Origin: Acidobacteriota bacterium
GTDB taxonomy: Bacteria > Acidobacteriota > Blastocatellia > Pyrinomonadales > Pyrinomonadaceae
Reading direction: 5' to 3'
Length of the DNA stretch: 12,870 nucleotides
Assembly (NCBI GenBank): GCA_013696385.1
Contig: JACCYR010000185.1
Span: 1-12,870, forward strand
Shown: positions 1-7,683 of the stretch, one piece after another
Position numbering within the stretch: the stretch's first letter is position 1
How the letters are laid out: each line of letters opens with the position of its first letter
Program-made: the position numbers and the translations under genes
The notes under the pieces: model-generated
The model's input: only the letters and a program-made list of their open reading frames with translations
Told to the model about the DNA's origin: nothing
Databases searched by the model: none

Positions 1-18
1 AAATTTATTTTGCAAGTC

Positions 19-82
19 GTTAATTGTTAATTGTTAATCGTTAATTGTAGAATGTTTCTTTTTAACAATTAGCAATTTGATT
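19..82. repeat. 7-bp-periodic intergenic repeat upstream of glyS
   Basis: Four tandem heptamers of the form GTTAATY lie at 19-25, 26-32, 33-39 and 40-46. After a short non-repeat stretch come degenerate heptamers in the opposite sense: TTAACAA (62-68), TTAGCAA (69-75) and TTTGATT (76-82). These end exactly at the glyS ATG. The two halves are imperfect inverted copies (for example TAATTGT at 42-48 against ACAATTA at 65-71), so the transcript could fold weakly. The same layout recurs before the ABC ATPase gene near 12105-12168. This reads as a dispersed AT-rich short tandem repeat family, not as part of a gene. Confidence 0.75.
24..53 (+). promoter_or_regulatory. Candidate sigma70-type promoter of glyS
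   Basis: TTGTTA at 24-29 (4 of 6 to the -35 consensus) and TAGAAT at 48-53 (5 of 6 to the -10 consensus) are separated by 18 bp. Transcription would begin near 60 and leave a leader of about 23 nt. The -35 box lies inside the heptad repeat, so the repeat may have supplied part of the promoter. The prediction comes from motif and spacing alone. The stretch is AT-rich, so chance matches are likely. Confidence 0.4.
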
Positions 83-1534
83 ATGTCAGCACCAAATATC
101 GAAACAATAGTTAGTTTAGCTAAACGTCGCGGATTCGTTTTTCCCGCCTCCGACATTTACGGCGGACTTGGAAGCAGTTGGGATTACGGCTCGCTCGGAG
201 TCGAACTTGCGAACAACATTAAACAATCGTGGTGGCGATGGCTAGTTCACGAGCGCGACGACATCGAAGGCTTGGATTCTTCGATAATTCAAAATCGTTT
301 GGTCTGGAAATATTCGGGACACGAAGCGACATTTAGCGACCCGCTGGTTGATTGCCGAAAGTGCCAGTCAAGATTTCGCGCCGATAAGCTCGAACACCCG
401 AAAATTTCCGATAATGTTGAAACTCAAAAAGCGTTTGAGCAAACGCCGATTGAAGAATTAATTGCGATAAAAGAATTTCCGTGTCCGAATTGCGGTTCGA
501 CTGATTTGACCGCGCCGCGTCCGTTTAACTTGATGTTTCGCACAACTGTCGGCGCGGCTTCATCAGATGAAGACGAAACGGCACTCGCCTATCTCAGACC
601 GGAAACAGCGCAGGGAATTTTTATTAAATTCGCCAATGTTCTAAATACTTCCCGAAGAAAACTGCCGTTTGGTATCGCGCAAATCGGCAAGGCATTCCGC
701 AACGAAGTTACGCCCGGCAATTTTATTTTCCGCACACGCGAGTTTGAACAAATGGAAATGGAATATTTCTGCCGACCGGAAGACGCGCCGCGAATTTTTG
801 AGGAATTTATTGACGGATTTCAGAAATGGTTTCATTCGCTTGGGATTTCCGCCGAAAACCTCAAACTTTATGAGCAATCAAAGGAAGAACTCGCGCATTA
901 TGCCGAACGCACGGTTGATATTTTGTATCGCTTTTTCCCCGAACGCGAAGATGAAGAAAAGCAGTTTGACGAACTAATGGGAATTGCCAACCGCAAGGAT
1001 TTTGATTTGAAAGCGCACTCGAAAAAACCGGAAGACGCGGAAGGCAAACGCATCAATTCAGATTCAACCGAAGATTTATCATATTTCGACGAAGCGACAA
1101 AACAGCGTTTTTATCCGTATGTTATCGAACCGGCGGTGGGCGTGAACCGAACTTTGCTGGCAATTTTAATGGACGCTTACAGCGAAAAGACAAACGACAA
1201 GGGCGAAACCCGCGTTATTTTAAAATTAAAACCAGAACTTGCGCCAATAAAAGTCGCCGTTCTTCCTCTGGCGAAAAACAAACCGGAAATCGTGGCGATG
1301 GCGAAGGATTTAAAAAGAAAACTTCTGCCCGCAATGCGAACTGTGTATGACGACACGGGCGGCATCGGCAAATTGTATGCGCGGCAAGACGAAATCGGAA
1401 CGCCGTTCTGCGTTACGGTTGACCACGAATCTTTAGAAGATAATGCCGTTACCGTGCGCGACCGCGATACTTGGGAACAGGAAAGAGTTAATGTTTCCGA
1501 ATTGAAAGATTATTTGCAAAAGCGGCTGAGTTAG
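83..1534 (+). CDS. glyS: Glycyl-tRNA synthetase, dimeric (eukaryote/archaea-type)
   Basis: Cytoplasmic class II aminoacyl-tRNA synthetase that charges tRNA-Gly with glycine using ATP. The 483-residue length fits the single-chain alpha2 family, not the alpha2beta2 GlyQ/GlyS type. Visible signatures are an N-terminal SSWDYG segment, a probable zinc knuckle (C91/C94 and C134/C137), a YLRPETAQGIF segment, class II motif 2 (FRNEVTPGNFIFRTREFEQ), motif 3 (EPAVGVNRTLLAIL), and a C-terminal HGTP-type anticodon-binding domain starting near PIKVAVLPL and containing DDTGGIGKLYARQDEIGTP. I chose the ATG at 83. An in-frame TTG at 77 is possible, but it lies inside the heptad repeat and adds only two residues. 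No good Shine-Dalgarno precedes the start. No T-box or other leader regulator is visible. The tRNA-processing gene downstream lies on the same strand 66 nt away, with no terminator between, so the two may be co-transcribed. Confidence 0.95.
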   Translation: MSAPNIETIVSLAKRRGFVFPASDIYGGLGSSWDYGSLGVELANNIKQSWWRWLVHERDDIEGLDSSIIQNRLVWKYSGHEATFSDPLVDCRKCQSRFRADKLEHPKISDNVETQKAFEQTPIEELIAIKEFPCPNCGSTDLTAPRPFNLMFRTTVGAASSDEDETALAYLRPETAQGIFIKFANVLNTSRRKLPFGIAQIGKAFRNEVTPGNFIFRTREFEQMEMEYFCRPEDAPRIFEEFIDGFQKWFHSLGISAENLKLYEQSKEELAHYAERTVDILYRFFPEREDEEKQFDELMGIANRKDFDLKAHSKKPEDAEGKRINSDSTEDLSYFDEATKQRFYPYVIEPAVGVNRTLLAILMDAYSEKTNDKGETRVILKLKPELAPIKVAVLPLAKNKPEIVAMAKDLKRKLLPAMRTVYDDTGGIGKLYARQDEIGTPFCVTVDHESLEDNAVTVRDRDTWEQERVNVSELKDYLQKRLS

Positions 1535-1600
1535 GAAATATTTAAATAAAGATTGTGTATAAATCAAGTCTTGTTTCTCCTGTTTTGTTTTACTTGTTCA

Positions 1601-4303
1601 ATGAAATTGCCCGAAAAAATTACGAAACTTGCCGAACTAATCAAACAAAACGGCGGACGCGCAATGCTCGTCGGCGGCTCGGTGCGCGATGAATTGATGG
1701 GCGTTGCGCCAAAGGATTGGGACGTAGAAATTTATGGAATTGAGCCAAGCAAATTAAAAGAAATTCTTGATTTATTTGGCAAAGTTAATGCCGTTGGCGA
1801 AGCGTTCACGGTTTATAAAATCGGCAACGATTTGGACGTTTCTTTGCCAAGACGCGAGAGAAAAGTTTCACGCGGACACAAAGGTTTTATTGTTGAAGGC
1901 GACAAAGATATGTCGTTTGAAGAAGCGGCAAAGCGGCGTGATTTTACGATAAACGCGATTTTGAAGGATGTTTTGACCGGCGAAATTGTTGACATTTACG
2001 GCGGACGCGCAGATATTGAGCGGAAATTGATTCGGCACGTTTCATCTGAAACTTTCGCGGAAGATTCTTTGCGTGTGCTTCGTGCCGCGCAGTTTGCCGC
2101 ACGTTTTGAATTTGATATTGCTTCGGAAACAATCGAAATTTGTCGACAAATTGATGTTACGGATTTACCAAAAGAGCGAATTTGGGGCGAATTTGAAAAA
2201 TTATTGTTAAAGGCGCGAAAACCGTCAATTGGTCTGCAATGGCTTTATGATTTGGGCGTTGTTAAGCAAATTTTCCCCGAACTCGAAGCACTCGTCGGCG
2301 TTCCTCAAGACGAACAATGGCATCCCGAAGGCAAATTATTAACTCATTCGCTTCTGGTGGTTGACCGCGCTCGTGAACAAATTGACGATTTACCTTACGC
2401 GAAGAAGGTTGCGGTAATGCTCGGCGCATTATGCCACGATTTTGGCAAACCGGCGACGACGGAATTTTTTGATGGACGCTGGCGTTCGCACGCGCACGAC
2501 GAAGCCGGTGTTGCGCCGACCATTTCTTTTTTGAACACTTTGGGCATTTATACTTTGGACGGTTACGACGTGCGCGAGCAGGTTATACAATTAGTTCGTT
2601 ACCATTTAAAACCAGGAGAATTTTATCGGCAGCGTGAAAATTTAGGCGACGGCGCGTTTCGACGGCTGGCGCGACGAGTCGAGCCGGATTTGCTTTACCG
2701 CGTGGCAAAGGCAGATAATCTTGGACGTAACGCCGAATGGATTCCGCCGGAAAAATGGTTCACCAGCGAGGCGCAAGATTGGTTTATCGAAAAAGCGCGG
2801 GAACTGGAAGTCGAAAATAAAGCTCCGAAACCATTTTTGATGGGCAGACATCTTATCGAATTAGGTTTGAAACCGTCCGCGCAATTTGGCGAAATCATAA
2901 AAGCCGTTTATGAAATGCAGCTTGACGGACAAATTACGAATTTGGAAGAAGCCGTCAATCAAGCGAAAATTTTAATTAATGTTTCGGATAAAATTCAAGC
3001 AGATAAACCGACAAATGAAACTGAAACACCGGCAAAAAGTTCGTTTGGAAGTATTAAAATCCTGCTTGCCTGTCTGGTTGCAGGAACGGAAATCGTCTAT
3101 TATTTCAGCAATCCGCGCCCGCTGATTTATTACGATTATACATTTCGCATTGCCGAAAACATCCTACACGGCAGAATCGGCTTGGCGATAACTCCGCTGT
3201 CTTGGCTTAACGAGTTGATTCCTTTGGCGGGATTTTATTATTCGGCATTTCCGCTCGGAAGCGTGTTGACGATGCTGCCTTTTGCGGCGTTGAAAGCTGT
3301 CGGAATCGTTTCGGATATGCCTTCGGCGCTAATTGCCGCGCTGACGGCAAGCGGCGTTTGTTTGTTTTTACTGCTGATTGCCGGACAATACGAATATGCT
3401 TGGAGCAAACGCATTTTGCTGACGACGGCGATTTTATTCGGAACTTGGATGTGGACTAATTTGGCATTTGGCGGCGCGTGGCAGCTTGCGCTCGGTTTTG
3501 CAATGCTCGGCGAACTTGGCGCGATTTATTTCACGGTTTTTAACCGTAAGCCTCTGCTTGCCGGATTTTTCTTTGCTCTGGCTTTCGGCAACCGCACGGA
3601 AATTCTCTTAACCGCGCCGATTTTTATGTATCTAATGTGGAAAGAATTCGATTTCGGGTTTCAAATTTCACCTTCAAACAGTAATTTTGATTCGGTCAAT
3701 AAACATAACGAAGCAAAATCAATCCAAAATCCAAAATCCAAAATCCAAAATCAAATCTGGTTTTGTCTGGCACCTTTTCTGTTGGGCGTTTCAACTTTGA
3801 TTTACAACTATGCGCGGTTTGCGTCGCCGTTTGATTTTGGCTACGCGCGGATTCCGGGAGTTTTGAATGAGCCTTGGTATAATCACGGCATTTTTTCGAT
3901 TTTTTATATTCCGAATCAAGCCTATGAAATGCTTTTCAAATTGTGGGAAGTAAAATCCGTTTTCCCGTATCTTGTGCCGAACGGTTTCAGCAATTCGATT
4001 TTATTGAGCAGTCCGTTTTTATTTTTGCTTTTGCGGTTTGGAAAAAAGGACAAAATTTTAAAATACGCGGCTTGGGCGGCGATTGCAATTCAGACGTTTC
4101 TGCTCTGGACACACGGAAACTCCGGCGGTTTGCAATTCGGCTATCGTTACGCGATGATTTTACTGCCGTGGGTGTTTATTATTTTGCTGGAAAACAGCCC
4201 GAAAAAAATTACGCTTCTCGAATGGTTTTTATATCTTTTCTCGTTTATCGCCAACATTTATGCGACTTATCTTTTCTTTTACACGGATTATGTAAAACTA
4301 TAA
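1601..4303 (+). CDS. cca: CCA-adding tRNA nucleotidyltransferase fused to GT-C-like membrane domain
   Basis: A 900-residue two-part protein. Residues about 1-465 are a complete class II nucleotidyltransferase of the CCA/poly(A) family, which adds or repairs the tRNA 3' CCA end. They show GGSVRD at 25-30, the metal-binding DWD at 39-41, RRDFTINA, the EDSLRVLRAAQFAARF segment, ERIWGEFEKLL, and an HD phosphohydrolase domain (H249, H279-D280). A hydrophilic linker (about 465-483) leads into about 415 very hydrophobic residues with multiple membrane spans. D512 lies in the first loop after TM1. Later segments YNYARFASPFDFGY and GGLQFGYRY recall GT-C (PMT/ArnT-like) glycosyltransferases. That family assignment is inference. 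GT-C proteins have a cytosolic N-terminus, so the tRNA enzyme would face the cytosol. No in-frame ATG, GTG or TTG lies between the linker and TM1, which argues against an independent second gene. I chose the ATG at 1601 over a TTG at 1553. A -10-like TATAAA lies at 1558-1563. A soluble loop near residues 697-718 holds a tandem repeat. Confidence 0.85.
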   Translation: MKLPEKITKLAELIKQNGGRAMLVGGSVRDELMGVAPKDWDVEIYGIEPSKLKEILDLFGKVNAVGEAFTVYKIGNDLDVSLPRRERKVSRGHKGFIVEGDKDMSFEEAAKRRDFTINAILKDVLTGEIVDIYGGRADIERKLIRHVSSETFAEDSLRVLRAAQFAARFEFDIASETIEICRQIDVTDLPKERIWGEFEKLLLKARKPSIGLQWLYDLGVVKQIFPELEALVGVPQDEQWHPEGKLLTHSLLVVDRAREQIDDLPYAKKVAVMLGALCHDFGKPATTEFFDGRWRSHAHDEAGVAPTISFLNTLGIYTLDGYDVREQVIQLVRYHLKPGEFYRQRENLGDGAFRRLARRVEPDLLYRVAKADNLGRNAEWIPPEKWFTSEAQDWFIEKARELEVENKAPKPFLMGRHLIELGLKPSAQFGEIIKAVYEMQLDGQITNLEEAVNQAKILINVSDKIQADKPTNETETPAKSSFGSIKILLACLVAGTEIVYYFSNPRPLIYYDYTFRIAENILHGRIGLAITPLSWLNELIPLAGFYYSAFPLGSVLTMLPFAALKAVGIVSDMPSALIAALTASGVCLFLLLIAGQYEYAWSKRILLTTAILFGTWMWTNLAFGGAWQLALGFAMLGELGAIYFTVFNRKPLLAGFFFALAFGNRTEILLTAPIFMYLMWKEFDFGFQISPSNSNFDSVNKHNEAKSIQNPKSKIQNQIWFCLAPFLLGVSTLIYNYARFASPFDFGYARIPGVLNEPWYNHGIFSIFYIPNQAYEMLFKLWEVKSVFPYLVPNGFSNSILLSSPFLFLLLRFGKKDKILKYAAWAAIAIQTFLLWTHGNSGGLQFGYRYAMILLPWVFIILLENSPKKITLLEWFLYLFSFIANIYATYLFFYTDYVKL
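3724..3751 (+). repeat. Heptanucleotide tandem repeat (CCAAAAT x4) inside coding sequence
   Basis: Four exact copies of CCAAAAT run from 3724 to 3751, followed by a partial unit. They encode the Gln/Asn/Lys/Ser-rich stretch near residues 708-718, in a soluble loop between membrane segments of the CCA/membrane fusion protein. Seven is not a multiple of three, so gain or loss of one or two units shifts the frame. The two alternative frames reach stops at 3798-3800 and 3832-3834. Heptanucleotide tandem repeats of this general kind are known from other bacteria, notably cyanobacteria. The rest of the loop is also low-complexity and looks like a later insertion. Confidence 0.85.
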
Positions 4304-4335
4304 AACGCCGCTGAAATTCATTGATTTTTTATTTC

Positions 4336-4345
4336 GTGCTAATCT
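4336..4345 (+). promoter_or_regulatory. Candidate extended -10 promoter for bioB
   Basis: GTGCTAATCT contains TGnTAATCT, an extended -10 arrangement (TG, one base, then a -10 hexamer matching 4 of 6). It lies 10 nt before the bioB ATG in the 52-nt gap after the CCA fusion gene. A poor -35 (TTCATT, 4317-4322) sits 17 bp upstream. Transcription would start about 5 nt before the ATG, giving a nearly leaderless mRNA. The identical 10-mer precedes thrC at a similar distance. I see no BirA-type palindrome or BioR-like site here. Confidence 0.35.
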
Positions 4346-4355
4346 TTATTTTCCT

Positions 4356-5318
4356 ATGACACAGCTAAAACACGATTGGACGCTTATCGAAATCGAAGCG
4401 ATTTACAATTTGCCTTTGCCCGAATTGATTTTCAGAGCGCAAACCGCGCACCGCGAATTTCACCGGGCGGATGAGATTCAAGGCTGCCAGCTTTTGAGTA
4501 TTAAAACCGGCGGTTGTCCAGAAGATTGCGCGTATTGTCCGCAGTCGGCGCATTACAAAACCGCCGTTGAACGCGAACCGCTTTTGAGCGTTGAACAGAC
4601 ATTGGAAGCGGCGCGAAACGCCAAAGATTCCGGCGCGACGCGCTTTTGTATGGGCGCGGCGTGGCGCGATGTTCCCGATAGCAAGCAGTTTGACAGCGTT
4701 TTGGAAATGGTCAAAGGCGTTCGTTCAATCGGACTCGAAGCCTGCTGCACGCTCGGAATGCTCAAACAAGAGCAAGCCGAAAAACTCGCTCGTGCCGGTT
4801 TAACGGCTTATAATCACAATCTCGACACATCGCCCGAATTTTACGGCGAAATTATCTCGACCAGAACTTACGACCAAAGGTTAGACACTTTGGCAAACGT
4901 CCGCAAAGCTGGAATTACAGTTTGTTCGGGCGGAATTATCGGAATGGGCGAAACTCTTTCTGACCGTTACGGTTTGCTTCAACAATTATCCAATCAAAAT
5001 CCGCATCCCGAAAGCGTTCCGATAAATCAACTCGTCCGCGTTGAAGGAACGCCGCTGCAAGACGAAAAATCCCTCGACGTTTTCGAGTTTGTCCGAATGA
5101 TTGCGACGGCGCGAATTTTGATGCCGAGTTCAATGGTGCGCCTGAGCGCGGGACGCTTGCAACTGTCTGACGAAGCACAAGCGATGTGTTTTCTCGCGGG
5201 CGCAAACTCAATTTTTATGGGCGAAAAACTTCTGACAACGCCGAATCCTGAAACCGACCGCGATAAAAACTTGCTCGATAAATTGGGAATGAAACTTTCC
5301 TCGACGACAACGCATTAG
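4356..5318 (+). CDS. bioB: Biotin synthase (radical SAM)
   Basis: BioB inserts sulfur into dethiobiotin to form biotin, the last step of the pathway, using two SAM molecules and a [2Fe-2S] cluster as sulfur source. The radical-SAM cluster motif is C54-x3-C58-x2-C61 (GGCPEDCAYCPQS). The expected [2Fe-2S] ligands are all present: C98 in FCMGAAWR, C130 in EACCTLGM, C190 in ITVCSGGI and R262 in MVRLSAGR, matching E. coli C97/C128/C188/R260. The NHNLDTSPEFY and PINQLVRVEGTPL segments are highly conserved family blocks. At 320 residues the protein is complete but lacks the longer C-terminal tail of the E. coli enzyme. The ATG at 4356 is well placed, although no Shine-Dalgarno is visible. bioB leads the biotin cluster and is followed after 3 nt by the transporter gene, so co-translation is likely. 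Confidence 0.97.
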   Translation: MTQLKHDWTLIEIEAIYNLPLPELIFRAQTAHREFHRADEIQGCQLLSIKTGGCPEDCAYCPQSAHYKTAVEREPLLSVEQTLEAARNAKDSGATRFCMGAAWRDVPDSKQFDSVLEMVKGVRSIGLEACCTLGMLKQEQAEKLARAGLTAYNHNLDTSPEFYGEIISTRTYDQRLDTLANVRKAGITVCSGGIIGMGETLSDRYGLLQQLSNQNPHPESVPINQLVRVEGTPLQDEKSLDVFEFVRMIATARILMPSSMVRLSAGRLQLSDEAQAMCFLAGANSIFMGEKLLTTPNPETDRDKNLLDKLGMKLSSTTTH

Positions 5319-5321
5319 AAA

Positions 5322-6599
5322 ATGCTGATAGATATTACGCCGCTCAAAATCTCGCGCGATTATCGCCTGCTGTTTTTTGGGCAGCTGATTTCTTTTTTCG
5401 GCTCGATGATGTCGTTTGTTGTCGTGCCGGTGCAGATGTATCAACTGACGAAATCTTCGCTCGCAGTTGGGTTGTTGGGCGTGGCGGAGTTTTTGCCGAT
5501 GCTCGTGTTGGCGTTTGTTGGCGGCGCGTTGGCGGATGCGGTTGACCGACGAAAAATGCTGCGCTTGACGGAAATTGCCCAAACGATTGTTACCACAATT
5601 TTGTTGATAAATTCTCTGCTTCCGAATCCGCAAATTTGGGTTTTATACGTTGCGGTCGGGCTTCACGCCGGACTTGTCAGCCTCCAACGTCCTTCGTTTG
5701 AAGCGCTTATCCCGCGCATTTTGCCGCCCGAACAGATGCCCGCCGTTTCCGCGCTCAATTCAATTCGCTATAACATCGGTTTGATTGCCGCGCCCGCCAT
5801 CGCTGGTTTAATTGTCGCCCGGCTTGGCGCACAGGTTGCTTACTCGATTGATTTATTCACGTTTATTGCTTCACTTTTGGCAGTATTTTTGATTAGCGCC
5901 GTTCCGCCTGCGCTCGAAGCGGTGCGACCGAGTTGGCAATCAATCAAACAAGGTTTGAAATACGCTCTGAGCCGCAAAGAACTTTTGGGAACGTATCTGA
6001 TTGACATTAACGCAATGTTTTTCGGAATGCCGATGGCACTTTTTCCCGCGCTTGCCGCAAGTTACGGCGGCGCATCAGTCGGACTTTTTTATTCCGCACC
6101 CGCCGTCGGTTCGCTTTTTGCCACGCTCACTTCAGGTTGGACAAAACGCATCAACCGGCACGGACTCGCCATTGCTGTTGCCGCCGGTTTGTGGGGCGTT
6201 TCGATAATTATTTTCGGGCTGATGAACAATCTGTGGCTTGCCTTGTTTTTCCTGAGTTTGGCGGGCGCGTTTGATATGATTAGCGGAATTTTTCGCAGTA
6301 CGGTTTGGAATCAGACGATTCCAAATCATCTTCGCGGGCGGCTTGCCGGAATTGAAATGGTCAGCTATCTGACGGGACCGATGCTTGGAAATGCCGAAGC
6401 CGGAGTTGTTGCAAGTTTATACGGCTTGCGAACGTCGGTTGTTTCGGGCGGAATTTTTACGGTTGCCGGAACGCTTGCGCTGGCATTTCTTCTTCCGCAA
6501 TTTATCAAATATGATGGACGCGAAGGCATCAGACAAAAACTGCGCGAAGAAAAAGAACGCGATGAGCGAATTACAATACAGAACACAGCAAAAACTTAG
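5322..6599 (+). CDS. MFS transporter (EntS-like MFS_3 family)
   Basis: A 425-residue inner-membrane protein of the major facilitator superfamily. It has a short cytosolic N-terminus (ITPLKISRDYRLLFFGQLISF), many hydrophobic spans across the protein, and the MFS motif A GGALADAVDRRK at residues 67-78 between TM2 and TM3. The tail is charged and cytosolic (residues about 397-425, rich in Lys, Arg and Glu). The overall pattern resembles the EntS/'enterobactin exporter-like' MFS_3 group, whose members export diverse small molecules. The substrate cannot be read from the sequence. It starts 3 nt after the bioB stop and overlaps the bioF start by 38 nt, so it is embedded in the biotin operon. A role in exporting or importing biotin, a precursor or a pathway by-product is plausible, but this is inferred from position only. 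Confidence 0.85.
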   Translation: MLIDITPLKISRDYRLLFFGQLISFFGSMMSFVVVPVQMYQLTKSSLAVGLLGVAEFLPMLVLAFVGGALADAVDRRKMLRLTEIAQTIVTTILLINSLLPNPQIWVLYVAVGLHAGLVSLQRPSFEALIPRILPPEQMPAVSALNSIRYNIGLIAAPAIAGLIVARLGAQVAYSIDLFTFIASLLAVFLISAVPPALEAVRPSWQSIKQGLKYALSRKELLGTYLIDINAMFFGMPMALFPALAASYGGASVGLFYSAPAVGSLFATLTSGWTKRINRHGLAIAVAAGLWGVSIIIFGLMNNLWLALFFLSLAGAFDMISGIFRSTVWNQTIPNHLRGRLAGIEMVSYLTGPMLGNAEAGVVASLYGLRTSVVSGGIFTVAGTLALAFLLPQFIKYDGREGIRQKLREEKERDERITIQNTAKT

Positions 6600-7683
6600 A
6601 GAAATTGAAGCAAAAGGCTTGACGCGAAAACTCCTCTCGCCAAAAGGAATCGATTTGTCTTCAAACGATTATCTGTGTTTAGCAAAAGATGAACGCCTCA
6701 AAAACGCGATGATTAAAGCTGTCAGGCGCGAAGGCGTTGGTTCGACAGGTTCGCGCCTTCTGCGCGGCGAAAGAGATTGTTTTGCGGAAGTCGAAAAACA
6801 GTTTGCTGAATTTAAAGCAGCGGAAAGTTCGCTTTATTTTAGTTCGGGTTATCAAGCAAATATTGGACTTTTGCAAACTTTTCTTGAAGCTGACGACCTA
6901 GTTTTTTCCGACGAACTGAATCACGCAAGTTTAATTGACGGAATGCGTTTGTCCAACGCTCGGAAAATAATTTTCCGACATTTAGACGTTGACCGGCTTG
7001 CAAAACTCATTAAAGATACCGATTGCACAGGACAAAAGTTTCTCGTAACCGAATCTCTTTTTTCGATGGACGGCGACATCGCGCCACTCAAAAAATATGC
7101 GGAAATTTGCCGCCAAACACACATAAACTTAATCGTTGACGAAGCCCACGCAGTTGGAATTTACGGCAAAAAGGGAAGTGGTTTGATTGAAAATTTCGGA
7201 ATTGAAAATGATGTTTTTCTTTCAATCAACACGGCGGGAAAGGCGTTAGGCGCGGCGGGCGCGTTTATTGCGGGGAAAAATTGGGCAATTGAATATCTGA
7301 TAAACAAATGTCGTTCATTTATTTTTTCAACCGCGCCGCTTCCGGCAGTTGCCGACGCGCTGAAAGTTGCGCTCGAAATAGTTGAAACTGAAAAGCAAAG
7401 CCGCGAAAAGTTATTAAATTTATCAAGATTTTTCCGCGAGTTATTGAATGAAAACGATATTTCAGTTCCGCTCGATAATTCGCAAATTGTTCCAATTTTA
7501 ATTGGCGACAGCAAAAAAGCCGTAAAAATCGCGGAAAGTTTGCAAGCCAAAGGTTTTGATATTCGCGCTATTCGTCCGCCGACTGTGTCGGAAAATACTT
7601 CGCGTCTTCGTGTTTCGCTGAATGTTGGTTTGACCGAAGAAATTATGCGAGAATTTGTAAATTATCTAAAAATAAATTTATGA
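6562..7683 (+). CDS. bioF: 8-amino-7-oxononanoate synthase
   Basis: PLP-dependent alpha-oxoamine synthase that condenses L-alanine with a pimeloyl thioester to give 8-amino-7-oxononanoate (KAPA), CO2 and the free carrier. It has 373 residues (E. coli BioF has 384). Motifs are SNDYLCLA near the N-terminus, GSTGSRLLRG, SSGYQANIG, ELNHASLIDG with the ring-stacking His, ESLFSMDGDIAPL, VDEAHAVGIYG with D193 (pyridine N) and H196, and INTAGKALGAAGAF with Schiff-base lysine K227. The family more often has TFGKA here, so the Asn-Thr-Ala variant is a small oddity. I chose the ATG at 6562 because family homology begins just after it. The frame is open back to 6385, but that part only shadows the MFS gene. 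The start overlaps the MFS 3' end by 38 nt behind a purine-rich AAGAAAAAGAA stretch, and the stop overlaps the next ORF by 4 nt (ATGA). Confidence 0.95.
   Translation: MSELQYRTQQKLREIEAKGLTRKLLSPKGIDLSSNDYLCLAKDERLKNAMIKAVRREGVGSTGSRLLRGERDCFAEVEKQFAEFKAAESSLYFSSGYQANIGLLQTFLEADDLVFSDELNHASLIDGMRLSNARKIIFRHLDVDRLAKLIKDTDCTGQKFLVTESLFSMDGDIAPLKKYAEICRQTHINLIVDEAHAVGIYGKKGSGLIENFGIENDVFLSINTAGKALGAAGAFIAGKNWAIEYLINKCRSFIFSTAPLPAVADALKVALEIVETEKQSREKLLNLSRFFRELLNENDISVPLDNSQIVPILIGDSKKAVKIAESLQAKGFDIRAIRPPTVSENTSRLRVSLNVGLTEEIMREFVNYLKINL

Noticed and set aside
1553..1600. TTG start 48 nt upstream of the ATG of the CCA fusion gene
   Set aside because: The added 16 residues (Cys/Phe-rich) are not part of the nucleotidyltransferase family, there is no ribosome-binding site, and a -10-like TATAAA overlaps the region.
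2980..3060. Sequencing indel or missed stop joining two genes in the fusion protein
   Set aside because: The frame is continuous with coherent protein on both sides, the linker is typical hydrophilic sequence, and no alternative start precedes TM1. It remains worth checking with reads, so the fusion is kept as real for now.
3943..4314. Open frame of 123 codons overlapping the end of the fusion gene
   Set aside because: It is in another frame of a well-supported membrane-protein coding region, has no recognisable motif and no ribosome-binding site, so it is a shadow frame.
4304..4355. BirA- or BioR-type operator or riboswitch upstream of bioB
   Set aside because: The 52-nt gap has no long palindrome of the BirA type, no BioR-like inverted repeat and no structured leader. 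If biotin controls this operon, the site is not recognisable by eye.
6385..6561. 59-codon upstream extension of bioF
   Set aside because: It lies in another frame over the MFS gene 3' end, its residues do not look like the BioF family, and family homology begins just after the ATG at 6562.
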